From positions 107,785-171,784 of the forward strand of contig DASZIG010000122.1 in NCBI GenBank assembly GCA_035949375.1: a stretch of 64,000 bases of DNA. The letters are read 5' to 3'. How positions within the stretch are numbered: the first letter of the stretch is position 1; every line of letters begins with the position of its first letter. The notes beneath the pieces are model-generated. The model had not been told where the DNA came from, made no database searches, and saw only the letters and a program-made list of their open reading frames with translations. Source of the DNA: Gp13-AA77 sp035949375. GTDB taxonomy: Bacteria > Acidobacteriota > Terriglobia > UBA7540. This document shows positions 7,990 to 16,273 of this stretch, piece after piece. Made by a program: the position numbers and the translations under genes.

Positions 7990-8640
7990 GAAGCGCCTGA
8001 TCCGATGAACCGGGCTGACTTATCAGGAACCGAACTCAAAATGCCTTCCTCCAACATGTCGCGCAGCGGGCGCACCTTCTCCTTATAATCGGGCAGAATA
8101 ATCGGGCAGATGCTTCCGGGCCAACTCTGCCGCCTTGCCCATACCAACAATCAGCGGCACAGTCTCAGTTCCGCCGCGCCGATTACGCTCCTGGCGGCCG
8201 CCGTAGATACCGGGTGAGAATGGCACTTTGCAACGCACGTAGAGCGCTCCGATTCCTTTTCGCACATTAAACTTGTGGCCCGTCAGCGCAGGTAATCCGC
8301 AGCTACCTTGCGAACGTCGATCTCCACCTTACCCGCCGCTTGCAGCATCGCAGTGGTAGAGCACACCGCGCGACCGGCAAATCTGCGCGACCTGCTCGAC
8401 GGGGAACAGCACGCCCGTTTCGTTATTGGCCCACATGAGGCACAGCACAGCCGTCTCGTCGCTGATAGCGGCTTCAAGGTCGGCGATTTTCAGCAAGTCT
8501 TCGCGGTCGACTGGGAGGTAGGTGACGCGATAGCCCTCTTTCCCGAGGGCGATGCAGAGGTAGGGCATCATGGCATCAAGCACCTCGGGTGCGATGGGCG
8601 TGGTGGCGTTGTGGTCGAGGTAGATCAGAGGCCATGCTGG
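7990..8640 (-). pseudogene. NifS-like cysteine desulfurase, multiply disrupted
   Basis: Fragments in different minus-strand frames read in order as one desulfurase: IYLDHNATTPIAPEVLDAMM, a join missing ~70 residues, GYRVTYLPVDREDLL, AVLCLMWANNETGVLFP, VLYHCDA, then (frame change) QAAGKVEIDVRKVAADYL, then (frame change) TGHKFNVRKGIGALYV with the PLP lysine context HKF, RRGGTETVPLIVGMGKAAELA, and finally (frame change) LPDYKEKVRPLRDMLEEGI. A 13-bp tandem duplication (8085-8097 and 8098-8110) causes the last shift. The N-terminal ATG is also out of frame with IYLDH, and the C-terminal catalytic-cysteine domain is missing. This copy cannot be functional. Confidence 0.88.
8085..8110. repeat. 13-bp tandem duplication inside the nifS pseudogene
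   Basis: ATAATCGGGCAGA occurs twice head to tail at 8085-8097 and 8098-8110. On the minus strand it duplicates the codons for LPDY and shifts the frame. Confidence 0.9.
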
Positions 8641-8787
8641 CCACGGTTCCCCCAAAAGCCCAAGGCGGGCGGCTAACGGTACCAGTAACGGGTTTCCTGT
8701 GCCCAACTGCTTGCCGGGTACGGGTCAAGCGTTGCACGCCCCCCGCGCAGGCTTACCGAAAGGACACGATGCATGGGCGCGCGACGC

Positions 8788-11463
8788 TCATTCGGAGCGC
8801 AAAGCGGCCATGGGATCGGCCTCGGTGGCTCGGCGCGCGGGAATGTAGCAGGCCAGCACGGCAACAGAAAGCACCAGGGCGACTACCGCCGCAAAGGTCA
8901 GGGGATCGGCGGGGCTGACCTGATAGATCAGGCTTCGCAGGACGCGGGCCAGCACGAGAGCGCCCGCCGCGCCCAGCGCCACGCCCGCCAGGGCCAGCCG
9001 CGTGCCCTGCGAGAGCACCAGCCGCAGGACGTCCCAGCGCCCGGCGCCGAGCGCAATTCGCAGGCCGAATTCGTGGGTGCGCCGGTTGACCGAGTAGGAG
9101 ATCACGCCGTAGGTCCCGATGGCGGCGAGGGCAATCGCCAGGGCCGCGAACAGGCCCACCAGGGAGAACGAGAACCGCGCCGTGGAGACTCCGGCGTCCG
9201 CAATCTGGTCCATCAGTCGTACGTCGGCCACGGCCAGGGTGGGGTCGAGACGGTGCACCTCGCTGCGCAATTCGTTCGCGAGGGGCGCGGCGGCGGAGTC
9301 CGTGCGCACCACCACGGACATTTCCGCGGCCCCGAAAGGCTCCTGAAGCAACGGCCACCATAAGGCAGGTTCCGCGCCGCTCGCCGCCGGCTGATCCTTG
9401 ATATCGCCGACCACGCCGACCACGGTCATCCAGTCCTTTTCCTTGGGCGTGTCGCTGAATGTGACTCGTCCGCCGACGGCGTCCTGGTGCGGCCAGTAGC
9501 GGCGCGCCATGGTGTCATTGATGATCAGCGCCAGGGGCGCATTCTGGTTGTCACTCTCCGTGAAGAACCTGCCTCGCACCAGGGACGCGCCCAGGGCCCG
9601 GAAGTAATCGGGAGTGGCGCCATGAAATCTTGCGTGGAACTCCTGTCCGGGCGGAGGCGTTTGGCCCGCGATGCCGAAGCCGCTGATGTTCTCGTCGTAC
9701 CCGGTCCACGGCAGATCGGTACCGGCGCCCGCCGTCTTGACACCGGGCACCGAGGCCAGGTTCGTAGAGAGCTGGTCAAAGAAGTGAATCCTTTCAGCGG
9801 TCGACTTGTACGTGGCGTCGGGCAGCGAAACGCTGGCCGTAAGCACGTGGTCCGCCCGGAAACCCGGATCCATGCGCAGCAGATTAACGAAGCTGCGCAG
9901 CAGCAGACCGGCCCCAATGAGCAGCACGGAAGCGAGACCCACTTCGGCCACCACCAGCGCGTTGCGCAGACGCAGGCGGGAGCCTCCGACGGTGGAGCCG
10001 CGTCCTCCTTCACGCAACCCCTGATTCAGGTCGCCGCGAGCCACTTCGAGCGCGGGCACAAGCCCGAAGATGAACCCGGTGGCCAGGGCGATGAGAAGGG
10101 TGAAGCCGAGCACCACGGCGTTAACGTGGATCGAACTGGCGCGCGGGAATCCGGCCGGCAGCAACGAGACGAGCGCACGCACGCCGCCCACGGCAAGCGC
10201 CGCGCCGAGCGAGCCCCCGACGAAAGCGATCAGCAGGCTTTCCGTGAGCATCTGGCGGATCAATCGCGATCGCGGCGCGCCCAGAGCCGCCCGCACGGCG
10301 ATTTCGCGCTGGCGGGAGGTCGCCCTCGCGAGCAGCAGATTGGCCACATTCGCGCACGCGATCAGCAGGACCAGTCCCACGGCTCCGAGCAAGACCATCA
10401 GCAGGCGCTCATCCGGCCCCACGATTTCGCGATAGAGCGGAACCACCAGCATGTGCCAGCCCTCGTAGCCCCCACGCTCGCGTTTAATCTGCGCCAGCAG
10501 CGTGTTCAGCTCGGCCTGCGCCTGCGCCGGCGTCACGCCGGACTTCATCCGCCCGATGCCTTCCATGTAGTGTGAACCGCGCTGATTGGGATCGCCCTCG
10601 AAAGTGAAGGGCTGCCACGCATCCACGGAATCACCGAAAGGAAGCGCGTGATAGCTGTTGCCGGGATGCTCTGTGTTGGGTGGCATCACCCCGACCACGG
10701 TGACAGGCTGGGCATCGAGAATGATCTTGCTCCCGATGATGTCCGGCGCAGCCGCGAACTTCGTGCGCCAGGCGCGGTCGCTCAGGATCACCACGCGCCC
10801 GCCGCCGGGCAGCTCGTCTTTGTCGTTGAACTCGCGTCCCATCGCGGGCCTTATGCCGAGAACGCGAAAGTATCCGGCCGTCAGGCCGAACGCGGAAAGG
10901 CGCACGGGCTCGCCTGACCCGGAGAGTTGCACGTCGTGGCGCGTGAAGGCGGCCAGCGCGTCGAAGGAGTGGTTGCGCGTGCGCAGGTCGCGAAAATCGA
11001 ATGGATTCAGCGGAAACTTCGGGTAATTGTTGCTGCTGAAGAAGAGCCGGACGATGCGATCCTGCTGCGGATACGGCAGCGGCTTCAAGAGCACCGCGTC
11101 GATCACACTAAAGATGGCGCTGTTGGCGCCGATACCGAGCGCAAGGGTCAAGACCACCACGGCGGCAAATCCGGGGCTCTTGGCGAGGGTCCGCGCCGCG
11201 TAACGAAGGTCCTGCGCGAGATTGTCCACGTAATCGGTTCGGCGCATATCGCGGCACTCCTCTTTGATCTGTTCGGCGCCCCCGAGCCTGCGCAGCGCGG
11301 CGTAGCGCGCTTCGTCGGGCGGCATGCCCGAAGCAAGGTTTCGCCCGATCTCCTGCTCGAGGTGGAAGCCCAGTTCCCGATCAAGATCCCGTTCCACCCG
11401 GCCCCTGCGGACGAGCGAGCGCAGGCGCATTCTGATCACGCCATACCAACGCCGCGGATTCAT
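8788..11463 (-). CDS. ADOP-type MacB/FtsX permease
   Basis: An 891-residue inner-membrane permease of the ABC3/FtsX class. The N-terminal ~90 residues carry the leader typical of acidobacterial duplicated orphan permeases (LDRELGFHLEQEI, GMPPDEARYAALRRLGG), followed by a first transmembrane helix (AAVVVLTLALGIGANSAIFSV), a MacB-type periplasmic domain, three helices, a second periplasmic domain and three C-terminal helices ending in PARRATEADPMAALRSE. There is no ATPase domain and no neighbouring ATPase gene, as expected for ADOP proteins. A PadR gene lies just upstream on the same strand, the standard pairing. Substrate is unknown. Confidence 0.92.
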   Translation of the reverse strand: MNPRRWYGVIRMRLRSLVRRGRVERDLDRELGFHLEQEIGRNLASGMPPDEARYAALRRLGGAEQIKEECRDMRRTDYVDNLAQDLRYAARTLAKSPGFAAVVVLTLALGIGANSAIFSVIDAVLLKPLPYPQQDRIVRLFFSSNNYPKFPLNPFDFRDLRTRNHSFDALAAFTRHDVQLSGSGEPVRLSAFGLTAGYFRVLGIRPAMGREFNDKDELPGGGRVVILSDRAWRTKFAAAPDIIGSKIILDAQPVTVVGVMPPNTEHPGNSYHALPFGDSVDAWQPFTFEGDPNQRGSHYMEGIGRMKSGVTPAQAQAELNTLLAQIKRERGGYEGWHMLVVPLYREIVGPDERLLMVLLGAVGLVLLIACANVANLLLARATSRQREIAVRAALGAPRSRLIRQMLTESLLIAFVGGSLGAALAVGGVRALVSLLPAGFPRASSIHVNAVVLGFTLLIALATGFIFGLVPALEVARGDLNQGLREGGRGSTVGGSRLRLRNALVVAEVGLASVLLIGAGLLLRSFVNLLRMDPGFRADHVLTASVSLPDATYKSTAERIHFFDQLSTNLASVPGVKTAGAGTDLPWTGYDENISGFGIAGQTPPPGQEFHARFHGATPDYFRALGASLVRGRFFTESDNQNAPLALIINDTMARRYWPHQDAVGGRVTFSDTPKEKDWMTVVGVVGDIKDQPAASGAEPALWWPLLQEPFGAAEMSVVVRTDSAAAPLANELRSEVHRLDPTLAVADVRLMDQIADAGVSTARFSFSLVGLFAALAIALAAIGTYGVISYSVNRRTHEFGLRIALGAGRWDVLRLVLSQGTRLALAGVALGAAGALVLARVLRSLIYQVSPADPLTFAAVVALVLSVAVLACYIPARRATEADPMAALRSE

Positions 11464-11530
11464 GCTTGCTGCCGCCCGACCCCGATTGTTCGTTGAAACG
11501 AGGCCATCGGCGGAGACGCTTTCGGAGTCT

Positions 11531-11608
11531 TGTCATTCCGAGCGCAGCGAGGAATCTCGCCGTGAAGATAGGAGACGTACGAGATTCCTCGCTGCGCTCG
11601 GAATGACA
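11531..11608. repeat. REP-like palindrome, type A, perfect 28-bp arms
   Basis: Arms 11531-11558 and 11581-11608 are exact reverse complements (left arm starts TGTCATTCCGAGCGCAGCGA) around a 22-base loop. It sits between padR and the ADOP permease gene, so it could attenuate read-through from padR. Confidence 0.92.
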
Positions 11609-11631
11609 CTGATGAGAGTCCTCAGCACCTG

Positions 11632-11961
11632 CTAAACCATGTCGATGACCAGCGCCACCGCGCTCGACAGGCGCTCCCACTGCGCCAGCTCTTTTTCAAG
11701 CTGAGTGCGGCCGGCGCGGGTGAGGGCGTAAAACTTCGCTTCGCGACCGGTATCGGACGCGCGCCACTCGCCCCGAATCCAGCCCTGCTGCTCCAGGCGA
11801 TGGAGCGCCGGGTACAGCGCGCCCTGGGTCACCTGAAGCACATCGTTACTGACCTGCTCGATGCGATTGGCGATCGCCCAGCCGTGTTTCGGCTCGAGCG
11901 AGATTGTTTTCAGAATCAGCAAGTCCAGCGTGCCCTGGATCAAATCGGACGGTTTACTCAA
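11632..11961 (-). CDS. PadR family transcriptional regulator
   Basis: A 109-residue PadR winged-helix regulator with the hallmark GTLDLLILKTISLEPKHGWAI in part, the recognition segment QVTQGALYPALHRLEQQGWI, and the wing EWRASDTGREAKFYALTRAGRTQLEKE in part. The start is TTG at 11961, supported by GGGAG five bases upstream; no ATG is available in frame nearby. PadR proteins usually repress their own and adjacent transporter genes until a ligand or stress signal is sensed. It precedes the ADOP permease gene, from which it is separated by a 28-bp-arm hairpin. Confidence 0.93.
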   Translation of the reverse strand: MSKPSDLIQGTLDLLILKTISLEPKHGWAIANRIEQVSNDVLQVTQGALYPALHRLEQQGWIRGEWRASDTGREAKFYALTRAGRTQLEKELAQWERLSSAVALVIDMV

Positions 11962-11972
11962 CGGCGCTCCCG

Positions 11973-12005
11973 GATACCTAAATCATCTGTGTATGACACC
12001 TAAAT
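11973..12005 (-). promoter_or_regulatory. Candidate PadR operator
   Basis: Immediately upstream of the padR TTG start the motif GAYACCTAAAT occurs twice in direct orientation (11973-11983 and 11995-12005), 22 bp apart, with the dyad GTGTATGACAC (11989-11999) between them. Two-turn spacing and position suit autoregulation. Confidence 0.5.
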
Positions 12006-12219
12006 TGTTTACAACACTTCGTTCGTCGAGTCAAGAGAGCCTCTCGTGGGGATTGCTGGCTAAATCGGCATGTTCCTGAAGACAAGCCTAGCGCGGACTC
12101 GTTCTGCGTATTGGCGGTTTTCGTGCTCGCGGCCGGAAATAGACCGCGCGATCATGCTTGAACTGAATTAGCGTAGGCTTCGGGGCCGTGCCTTCTGCCC
12201 TCGGCCGTGCTTGAGACGC

Positions 12220-12468
12220 CTACCTGGCGCCCTGGCGCTGCTGCCTGAGGATCGGCGCCAGAGCGCGCAGCGCCTGATTCACGGCGCGGCTGTGGGGGAA
12301 CACGTCCAGCAGGTCCGGGTCGATCACGGCGACGTTGGCGCCCTGCACGTACCGCTTGGCGGCCACGCCGCGCACAGCCGTCGAGAAATCGTATTCCGGC
12401 CGCAGCGTGTCCCTGTCGGCATTTAGCTTGGGAGATCTAACTCTCTTCTTCATATCATCTCCGCTCAT
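12220..12468 (-). CDS. BrnA-like antitoxin partner of a BrnT-type toxin
   Basis: An 82-residue protein (77 if begun at the ATG ending at 12453, MKKRVRS). The segment LRPEYDFSTAVRGVAAKRYVQGANVAV followed by a short helix set with SRAVNQALRAL matches a common small antitoxin-like family encoded after BrnT/DUF4258-type toxins. Its start overlaps the end of the broken toxin frame, the usual coupling. The gene itself is intact. Confidence 0.7.
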   Translation of the reverse strand: MSGDDMKKRVRSPKLNADRDTLRPEYDFSTAVRGVAAKRYVQGANVAVIDPDLLDVFPHSRAVNQALRALAPILRQQRQGAR

Positions 12469-12723
12469 TCCGCGTGGCGGGCCTTGCTGAGATCAGCCTG
12501 GTGCGCGGCGGGCGCTCGACGAAAGCGACCACCAGCAATTTCTGGCGCGCAGACTCTCCCAGCAGAACGTAACGCTCCTCGCGTCGCGAGTGATCCGGAT
12601 CCCTCATAAGGAGCGCCAGCGGGCCCCAAAAACGGTTGATGCTTCATCGAATGTGACGCCGTGTTTTCGAGCATTGGACGCCCCCTTCCTCGGGTCCCAC
12701 TCAAATGTGTAGCCGGCCACCAT
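12455..12723 (-). pseudogene. BrnT-type toxin, frameshifted
   Basis: From the ATG ending at 12723 the frame reads MVAGYTFEWDPRKGASNARKHGVTFDEASTVFG, the N-terminal half of a BrnT-like ribonuclease toxin. After the VFG codons near 12630 the frame must change by one base to continue as PLALLMRDPDHSRREERYVLLGES, then LVVAFVERPP and ISARPATRNERR, ending at the TGA whose lowest base is 12455. Both halves are highly typical, so the lesion is a single-base deletion in a G/C run. The downstream antitoxin is intact. Confidence 0.82.
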
Positions 12724-12841
12724 GCCCAATGATAACCATGCCATCCTTCGTATTGCCGCAGGCAGTTGAGCCGCCGTCCCGAGACGTCGGCTGCGGACAA
12801 CGTCTTTCTCGCTTGTCTTCTGTGAAGCGCAACCCACACAA

Positions 12842-13612
12842 TTGAATGTTGGCATTACTGTGCGCGGACTTAAGAACAAAGGCGTTCTAATCACCGGCGG
12901 GGCGAGCGGAATTGGGGCCGCGACGGCGGCGCGATTCCTCGAAGAAGGCGCGCGTGTGGTGATCCTCGATTGCGACGCTGAAGGGCGCCGCAGAATCCTC
13001 GCGGAGTTGCCGGCGCTCGCCGGCGCCGTCGCGGCTGACGTTTCGCGTCTCGACGAGGTGCAGCAGGCGTTTGCCGAAGCCCTGCGGCTGCTTGGCGGCG
13101 TGGACGTGCTCATCAACAACGCCGGCATCAGCATCCGGCACAACTTCCTCGACATCACGCCGGCGGAATGGGACCGGGTGCTGGCCGTGAACCTCACGGG
13201 CGCGTTTTATGTGGCACAGACCGCAGCCCGGCACATGACGGAGCGCGGCGCCGGCGTGATCCTGAATACGGCATCCACCAACGGCATTGTGGGATACCCC
13301 TGCTACGCCGACTACAACGCGACTAAAGCGGCGGTCATCGAACTCACGCGCTCCATGGCCCTGGAACTTGCGCCCAAGGTGCGCGTGAACGCGGTCGCGC
13401 CCGGCTACGTGCTCACGCCCATGCAGCGCGCCGAGTACACGGACGAGATGCTCGCCGACGTCAACCGCAAGATTCCGCTCGGACGGCACGCCAGGCCCGA
13501 AGAAGTGGCGGCGCTCTTCGCCTTTCTCGCCTCCGACGACGCCGGCTTCATCACGGGGCATGTTTACACGATCGACGGCGCCGAAACAGCCGGAGGGCTT
13601 GCGAGCCGGTAG
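12842..13612 (+). CDS. Short-chain dehydrogenase/reductase
   Basis: A classical SDR of about 250 residues. Visible motifs are the nucleotide-binding TGGASGIGAA, the acidic end of beta-2 (ILDCD, suggesting NAD(H)), NNAG, the catalytic Ser in NTASTNG, and the YxxxK pair in YADYNATKAA. The C-terminus PLGRHARPEEVAALFAFLASDDAGFITG resembles FabG/2-keto-3-deoxy sugar dehydrogenases. The longest frame starts at TTG 12842; GTG at 12860 is a plausible alternative. It is followed by an aminotransferase gene and a second SDR, with a repeat-rich gap between. Confidence 0.9.
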   Translation: MNVGITVRGLKNKGVLITGGASGIGAATAARFLEEGARVVILDCDAEGRRRILAELPALAGAVAADVSRLDEVQQAFAEALRLLGGVDVLINNAGISIRHNFLDITPAEWDRVLAVNLTGAFYVAQTAARHMTERGAGVILNTASTNGIVGYPCYADYNATKAAVIELTRSMALELAPKVRVNAVAPGYVLTPMQRAEYTDEMLADVNRKIPLGRHARPEEVAALFAFLASDDAGFITGHVYTIDGAETAGGLASR

Positions 13613-13662
13613 CCTTCGCGGGCAATTCGAGGAAAGGTCAGGAAAAAACAAGGCCTAATCGA

Positions 13663-13698
13663 GGAACGAACCCACTATGTGGTTTAGAATCAATAAAC
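13663..13698 (+). repeat. 36-bp direct repeat, copy 1
   Basis: Starts GGAACGAACCCACTATGTGG; copy 2 is at 13901-13936 with four substitutions. Confidence 0.88.
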
Positions 13699-13752
13699 CT
13701 CTCGGATCGAAGCTGGTATCTGTCATCTTGCGGACCGACCCTCCAGGGCGCA

Positions 13753-13836
13753 GTCATTCCCGCGAAGGCGGGAATCCATCTTCGACATCGTATTGTCAAT
13801 TCTTGCGGAGTGGACTCCCGCCTTCGCGAGAATGAC
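13753..13836. repeat. REP-like palindrome, type B
   Basis: Arms GTCATTCCCGCGAAGGCGGG (from 13753) and CCCGCCTTCGCGAGAATGAC (to 13836) are near-perfect reverse complements. A half element of the same type is at 35201-35225. Confidence 0.85.
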
Positions 13837-13900
13837 GGTGCGTCAAAAGGGATCCAAGAGGGCGAATGATGTCACCACGGGGAAAAAGAGCCAAGATCGC

Positions 13901-13936
13901 GGAACGAACCCACTATGTCCTTTAGAATCAGCAAAC
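13901..13936 (+). repeat. 36-bp direct repeat, copy 2
   Basis: Starts GGAACGAACCCACTATGTCC; pairs with copy 1 at 13663-13698, 238 bp upstream. Confidence 0.88.
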
Positions 13937-13973
13937 AGATTCGAGCGGAGGCCTCCTTCGAGGGCCAAGCCTA

Positions 13974-15302
13974 ATGCCCAACGACACCGCACGGTCGCGT
14001 AAGCTTTTCGACCGCGCTCTCGAGGTGCTGGTCGAGGGCGGGAGTTCCCCGTCGCGCGGCCCTGCGAATTATGGCGCCTACCCGCTTTTCATCGAGCGCG
14101 GCGCGGGCGCCCGCCTTTGGGACGCCGACGGCAACGAATACCTTGACTGGATGATGGCTTACGGCGCATTGCCGCTCGGGCACGCCCATCCTCGCGTGGT
14201 GGAGGCGATCACGGAAGCGGCCTCCGGCGGGACGCTCTTCGCTGCCGCCACCGAGATCGAGGTGGAAGTCGCCGAGATTCTGCGCGGCATGGTCCCGGGC
14301 GCAGAACGGGTGCGCTTCGCCAATACCGGCACCGAAGCTGTGATGGCGGCCATTCGCCTGGCGCGCGCCTTCACCGGACGGCCCAAGTTCATCAAATTTG
14401 AGGGGCACTATCACGGCTGGTACGACGATTTCCTGGTGAACTCTCATCCCCAACCTGTGGCTTCGCTCGGCCACCCGCGCGATCCGGTGAAGATCGCCGA
14501 TAGCTCCGGATTGAATCGCCGGGCGCTGGAAGATACCGTGCTCGTGCCCTGGAACGATCTCGATGCCGTCGGGCGGGCGCTCGAAACCCATCGCGGCCAG
14601 GTTGCGGCCGTCCTGAGCGAAGCCATTATGGCCAACATGGGCGTGATCGCGCCCGCGCCCGGGTATCTGACGGGGCTCCGCGAGCTTGCCACCGCGCACG
14701 GCGCCCTGCTGATCCTCGATGAGACCGTCACCGGATTCCGCATCGCCCCCGGCGGATGCCAGCAGCACTACGGGGTGCAGGCGGACCTCGCCACCTTTGG
14801 CAAGGCGCTCGGCGCCGGGCTTCCGGTGGCCGCCATTACAGGCCGCGCGGAGATCATGGAAGCCTTCGCCTGGGGCGGCGTGTTGCACTACGGCACGCAG
14901 AACGCGTCCCGGATCGGCCTGGCCGCGGCGCGCGCCTGCCTCCGCGAGTTGCAGCGCGACCAGGGCGCCGCCTTCGGTCACCTCTGGCGGATCGGCGAGC
15001 GCCTGGCTGCCGGCCTCAACGCAGCTTTTCGCGAAACCGGGACGCGCGCCCTCGCCCAGGGCGTGGGTCCTATGCTGCAAATCCTGTTCACGGATCGTCC
15101 CGCGGTCCGCAATTATCGTGAGTTTTGCGCCTGCGTGGACCGCGGCAAATATCAGCGGCTGGCGCTGGCTCTTTTCGGGCACGGCGTCTACCTGTCGCCG
15201 TCGGCCGCGCTGCATTCCGTGAGCTCGCTCGCGCACACCGAGGAGGACGTGGCGTTCACGATGGACGCGGTGAGAAAGGTCCTGGCCGATGGCGCCTTCT
15301 GA
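13974..15302 (+). CDS. Class III aminotransferase, glutamate-1-semialdehyde aminomutase-like
   Basis: A 442-residue PLP enzyme of the HemL/class III fold. It shows the N-terminal segment LVEGGSSPSRGPANYGAYPLFI in part, RVRFANTGTEAVMAAIRLARAFTGR in part, the FEGHYHGWYDD loop, the cofactor aspartate in LLILDETVTGFR, and the Schiff-base lysine K277 in ATFGKALGAGLP. The sequence resembles glutamate-1-semialdehyde mutases, but its setting between two SDR genes, away from the hem operon at 52.8-56.3 kb, favours a HemL-like transaminase acting on an oxidised SDR product. It overlaps the next SDR start by 14 bp. Confidence 0.87.
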   Translation: MPNDTARSRKLFDRALEVLVEGGSSPSRGPANYGAYPLFIERGAGARLWDADGNEYLDWMMAYGALPLGHAHPRVVEAITEAASGGTLFAAATEIEVEVAEILRGMVPGAERVRFANTGTEAVMAAIRLARAFTGRPKFIKFEGHYHGWYDDFLVNSHPQPVASLGHPRDPVKIADSSGLNRRALEDTVLVPWNDLDAVGRALETHRGQVAAVLSEAIMANMGVIAPAPGYLTGLRELATAHGALLILDETVTGFRIAPGGCQQHYGVQADLATFGKALGAGLPVAAITGRAEIMEAFAWGGVLHYGTQNASRIGLAAARACLRELQRDQGAAFGHLWRIGERLAAGLNAAFRETGTRALAQGVGPMLQILFTDRPAVRNYREFCACVDRGKYQRLALALFGHGVYLSPSAALHSVSSLAHTEEDVAFTMDAVRKVLADGAF

Positions 15303-16242
15303 CAAGACGGCTTCGCGACCTGACGGGACGGTATGCCGCGCCCGAGGCGAGCTGGCCGGACGGTCCCGCAGGTCCGAGCGGCCGCACGGAAAAGCCGGGC
15401 CGAAGCGAGCCGTGGCGCTGCCGTCGCCCGGAGCGCCGCTGTTGCCCGGAGCGCGGCTGGCGGGCGGCGGCCCCGAGGGCGTGCTCGCCGGACGTGTAGC
15501 CATCATCACGGGCGCGGCCTCCGGGATCGGACGCGCGACGGCTGCGCTCTTTGCCCGCGAAGGCGCTCGCGTGGTGCTGGCCGATCTCGACCGGGCACTC
15601 GGTGCGGCGGCGGCCCGGGAAATCGCGGCTGAGGGCGGGCGCGCGATTTTCGAGCGGGTGGATGTGACCCGGGCCTCGGACGTCGAGCGGCTGGTCGAGC
15701 GCGCGCGGCGGGAATTCGGCCCCCCGCGGGTGCTCGTGAACAGCGCCGGCGTCATGCGGCGGGCCACGGTGGTCGAGCTCGAGGAAGCCGGGTGGGACCG
15801 CGTGCTGGCCGTGAACGTCAAGTCGGTCTTTCTGCTCTCGAAGCACGCCATTCCCCTCATGGCGGAGGCGGGCGGCGGCTCGATTATCAATGTAGCCTCG
15901 GGCTGGGGCCTGGCCGGGGACCCGCGCGCGGCCGCGTATTGCGCCTCCAAAGGCGCGGTGGTGCTGCTGACCCGGGCGATGGCGATCGACCACGGCCCCC
16001 AGAAGATCCGCGTGAACTGCGTTTGCCCGGGGGATACCGACACGCCCATGCTGCGCGGCGAAGCGCGGCAACTCGGCGAGCCGGAGGGGGAGTTTCTGGC
16101 CGGCGCGGCGCGGCGTCCGCTCGGCCGCGTGGGCGCGCCCCGGGAGATCGCCGAGGCCATCCTGTTCCTCGCCGGAAACGCTTCCTCGTTCGTGACCGGC
16201 GCGGCCCTGGTGGTGGACGGCGGGGGCCTGGCCGGCGCCTGA
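15289..16242 (+). CDS. Short-chain dehydrogenase/reductase
   Basis: A classical SDR whose core begins near residue 65: VAIITGAASGIGRATAALF in the cofactor site, NSAG, catalytic Ser in NVASGWG, YxxxK in AAYCASKGAV, and the late loop PLGRVGAPREIAEAILFLAG. The open frame starts at ATG 15289, overlapping the aminotransferase stop by 14 bp, but the first ~62 residues are Arg/Gly/Pro-rich and unlike the family. Either translation couples to the upstream gene and the protein has an odd extension, or translation begins near GTG 15481. Both neighbours suggest one pathway of oxidation and transamination. Confidence 0.87.
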   Translation: MAPSDKTASRPDGTVCRARGELAGRSRRSERPHGKAGPKRAVALPSPGAPLLPGARLAGGGPEGVLAGRVAIITGAASGIGRATAALFAREGARVVLADLDRALGAAAAREIAAEGGRAIFERVDVTRASDVERLVERARREFGPPRVLVNSAGVMRRATVVELEEAGWDRVLAVNVKSVFLLSKHAIPLMAEAGGGSIINVASGWGLAGDPRAAAYCASKGAVVLLTRAMAIDHGPQKIRVNCVCPGDTDTPMLRGEARQLGEPEGEFLAGAARRPLGRVGAPREIAEAILFLAGNASSFVTGAALVVDGGGLAGA

Positions 16243-16273
16243 TGGGCGCCTGTAGAGCGCCCGAGCGAGCACT

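Larger units (their letters stand above)
13613..13973. other. Intergenic region carrying paired direct repeats around a palindrome
   Basis: No gene seen. Two 36-bp copies beginning GGAACGAACCCACTATGT lie at 13663-13698 and 13901-13936 (32 of 36 bases identical) and flank a different palindrome at 13753-13836. The second copy ends 37 bp before the aminotransferase start and contains TTTAGAAT, which could act as a -10 element. Confidence 0.75.

Noticed and set aside
13974..15302. Naming the class III aminotransferase hemL
   Set aside because: It is HemL-like, but the SDR neighbours and separation from the hem cluster make another substrate likely; no symbol given.
13971..16160. A 729-codon minus-strand open frame opposite the aminotransferase and SDR genes
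   Set aside because: Composition is Arg/Ala/Pro/Ser-rich with no family motif, and the plus strand has two clear enzymes. High GC content makes such antisense frames expected.
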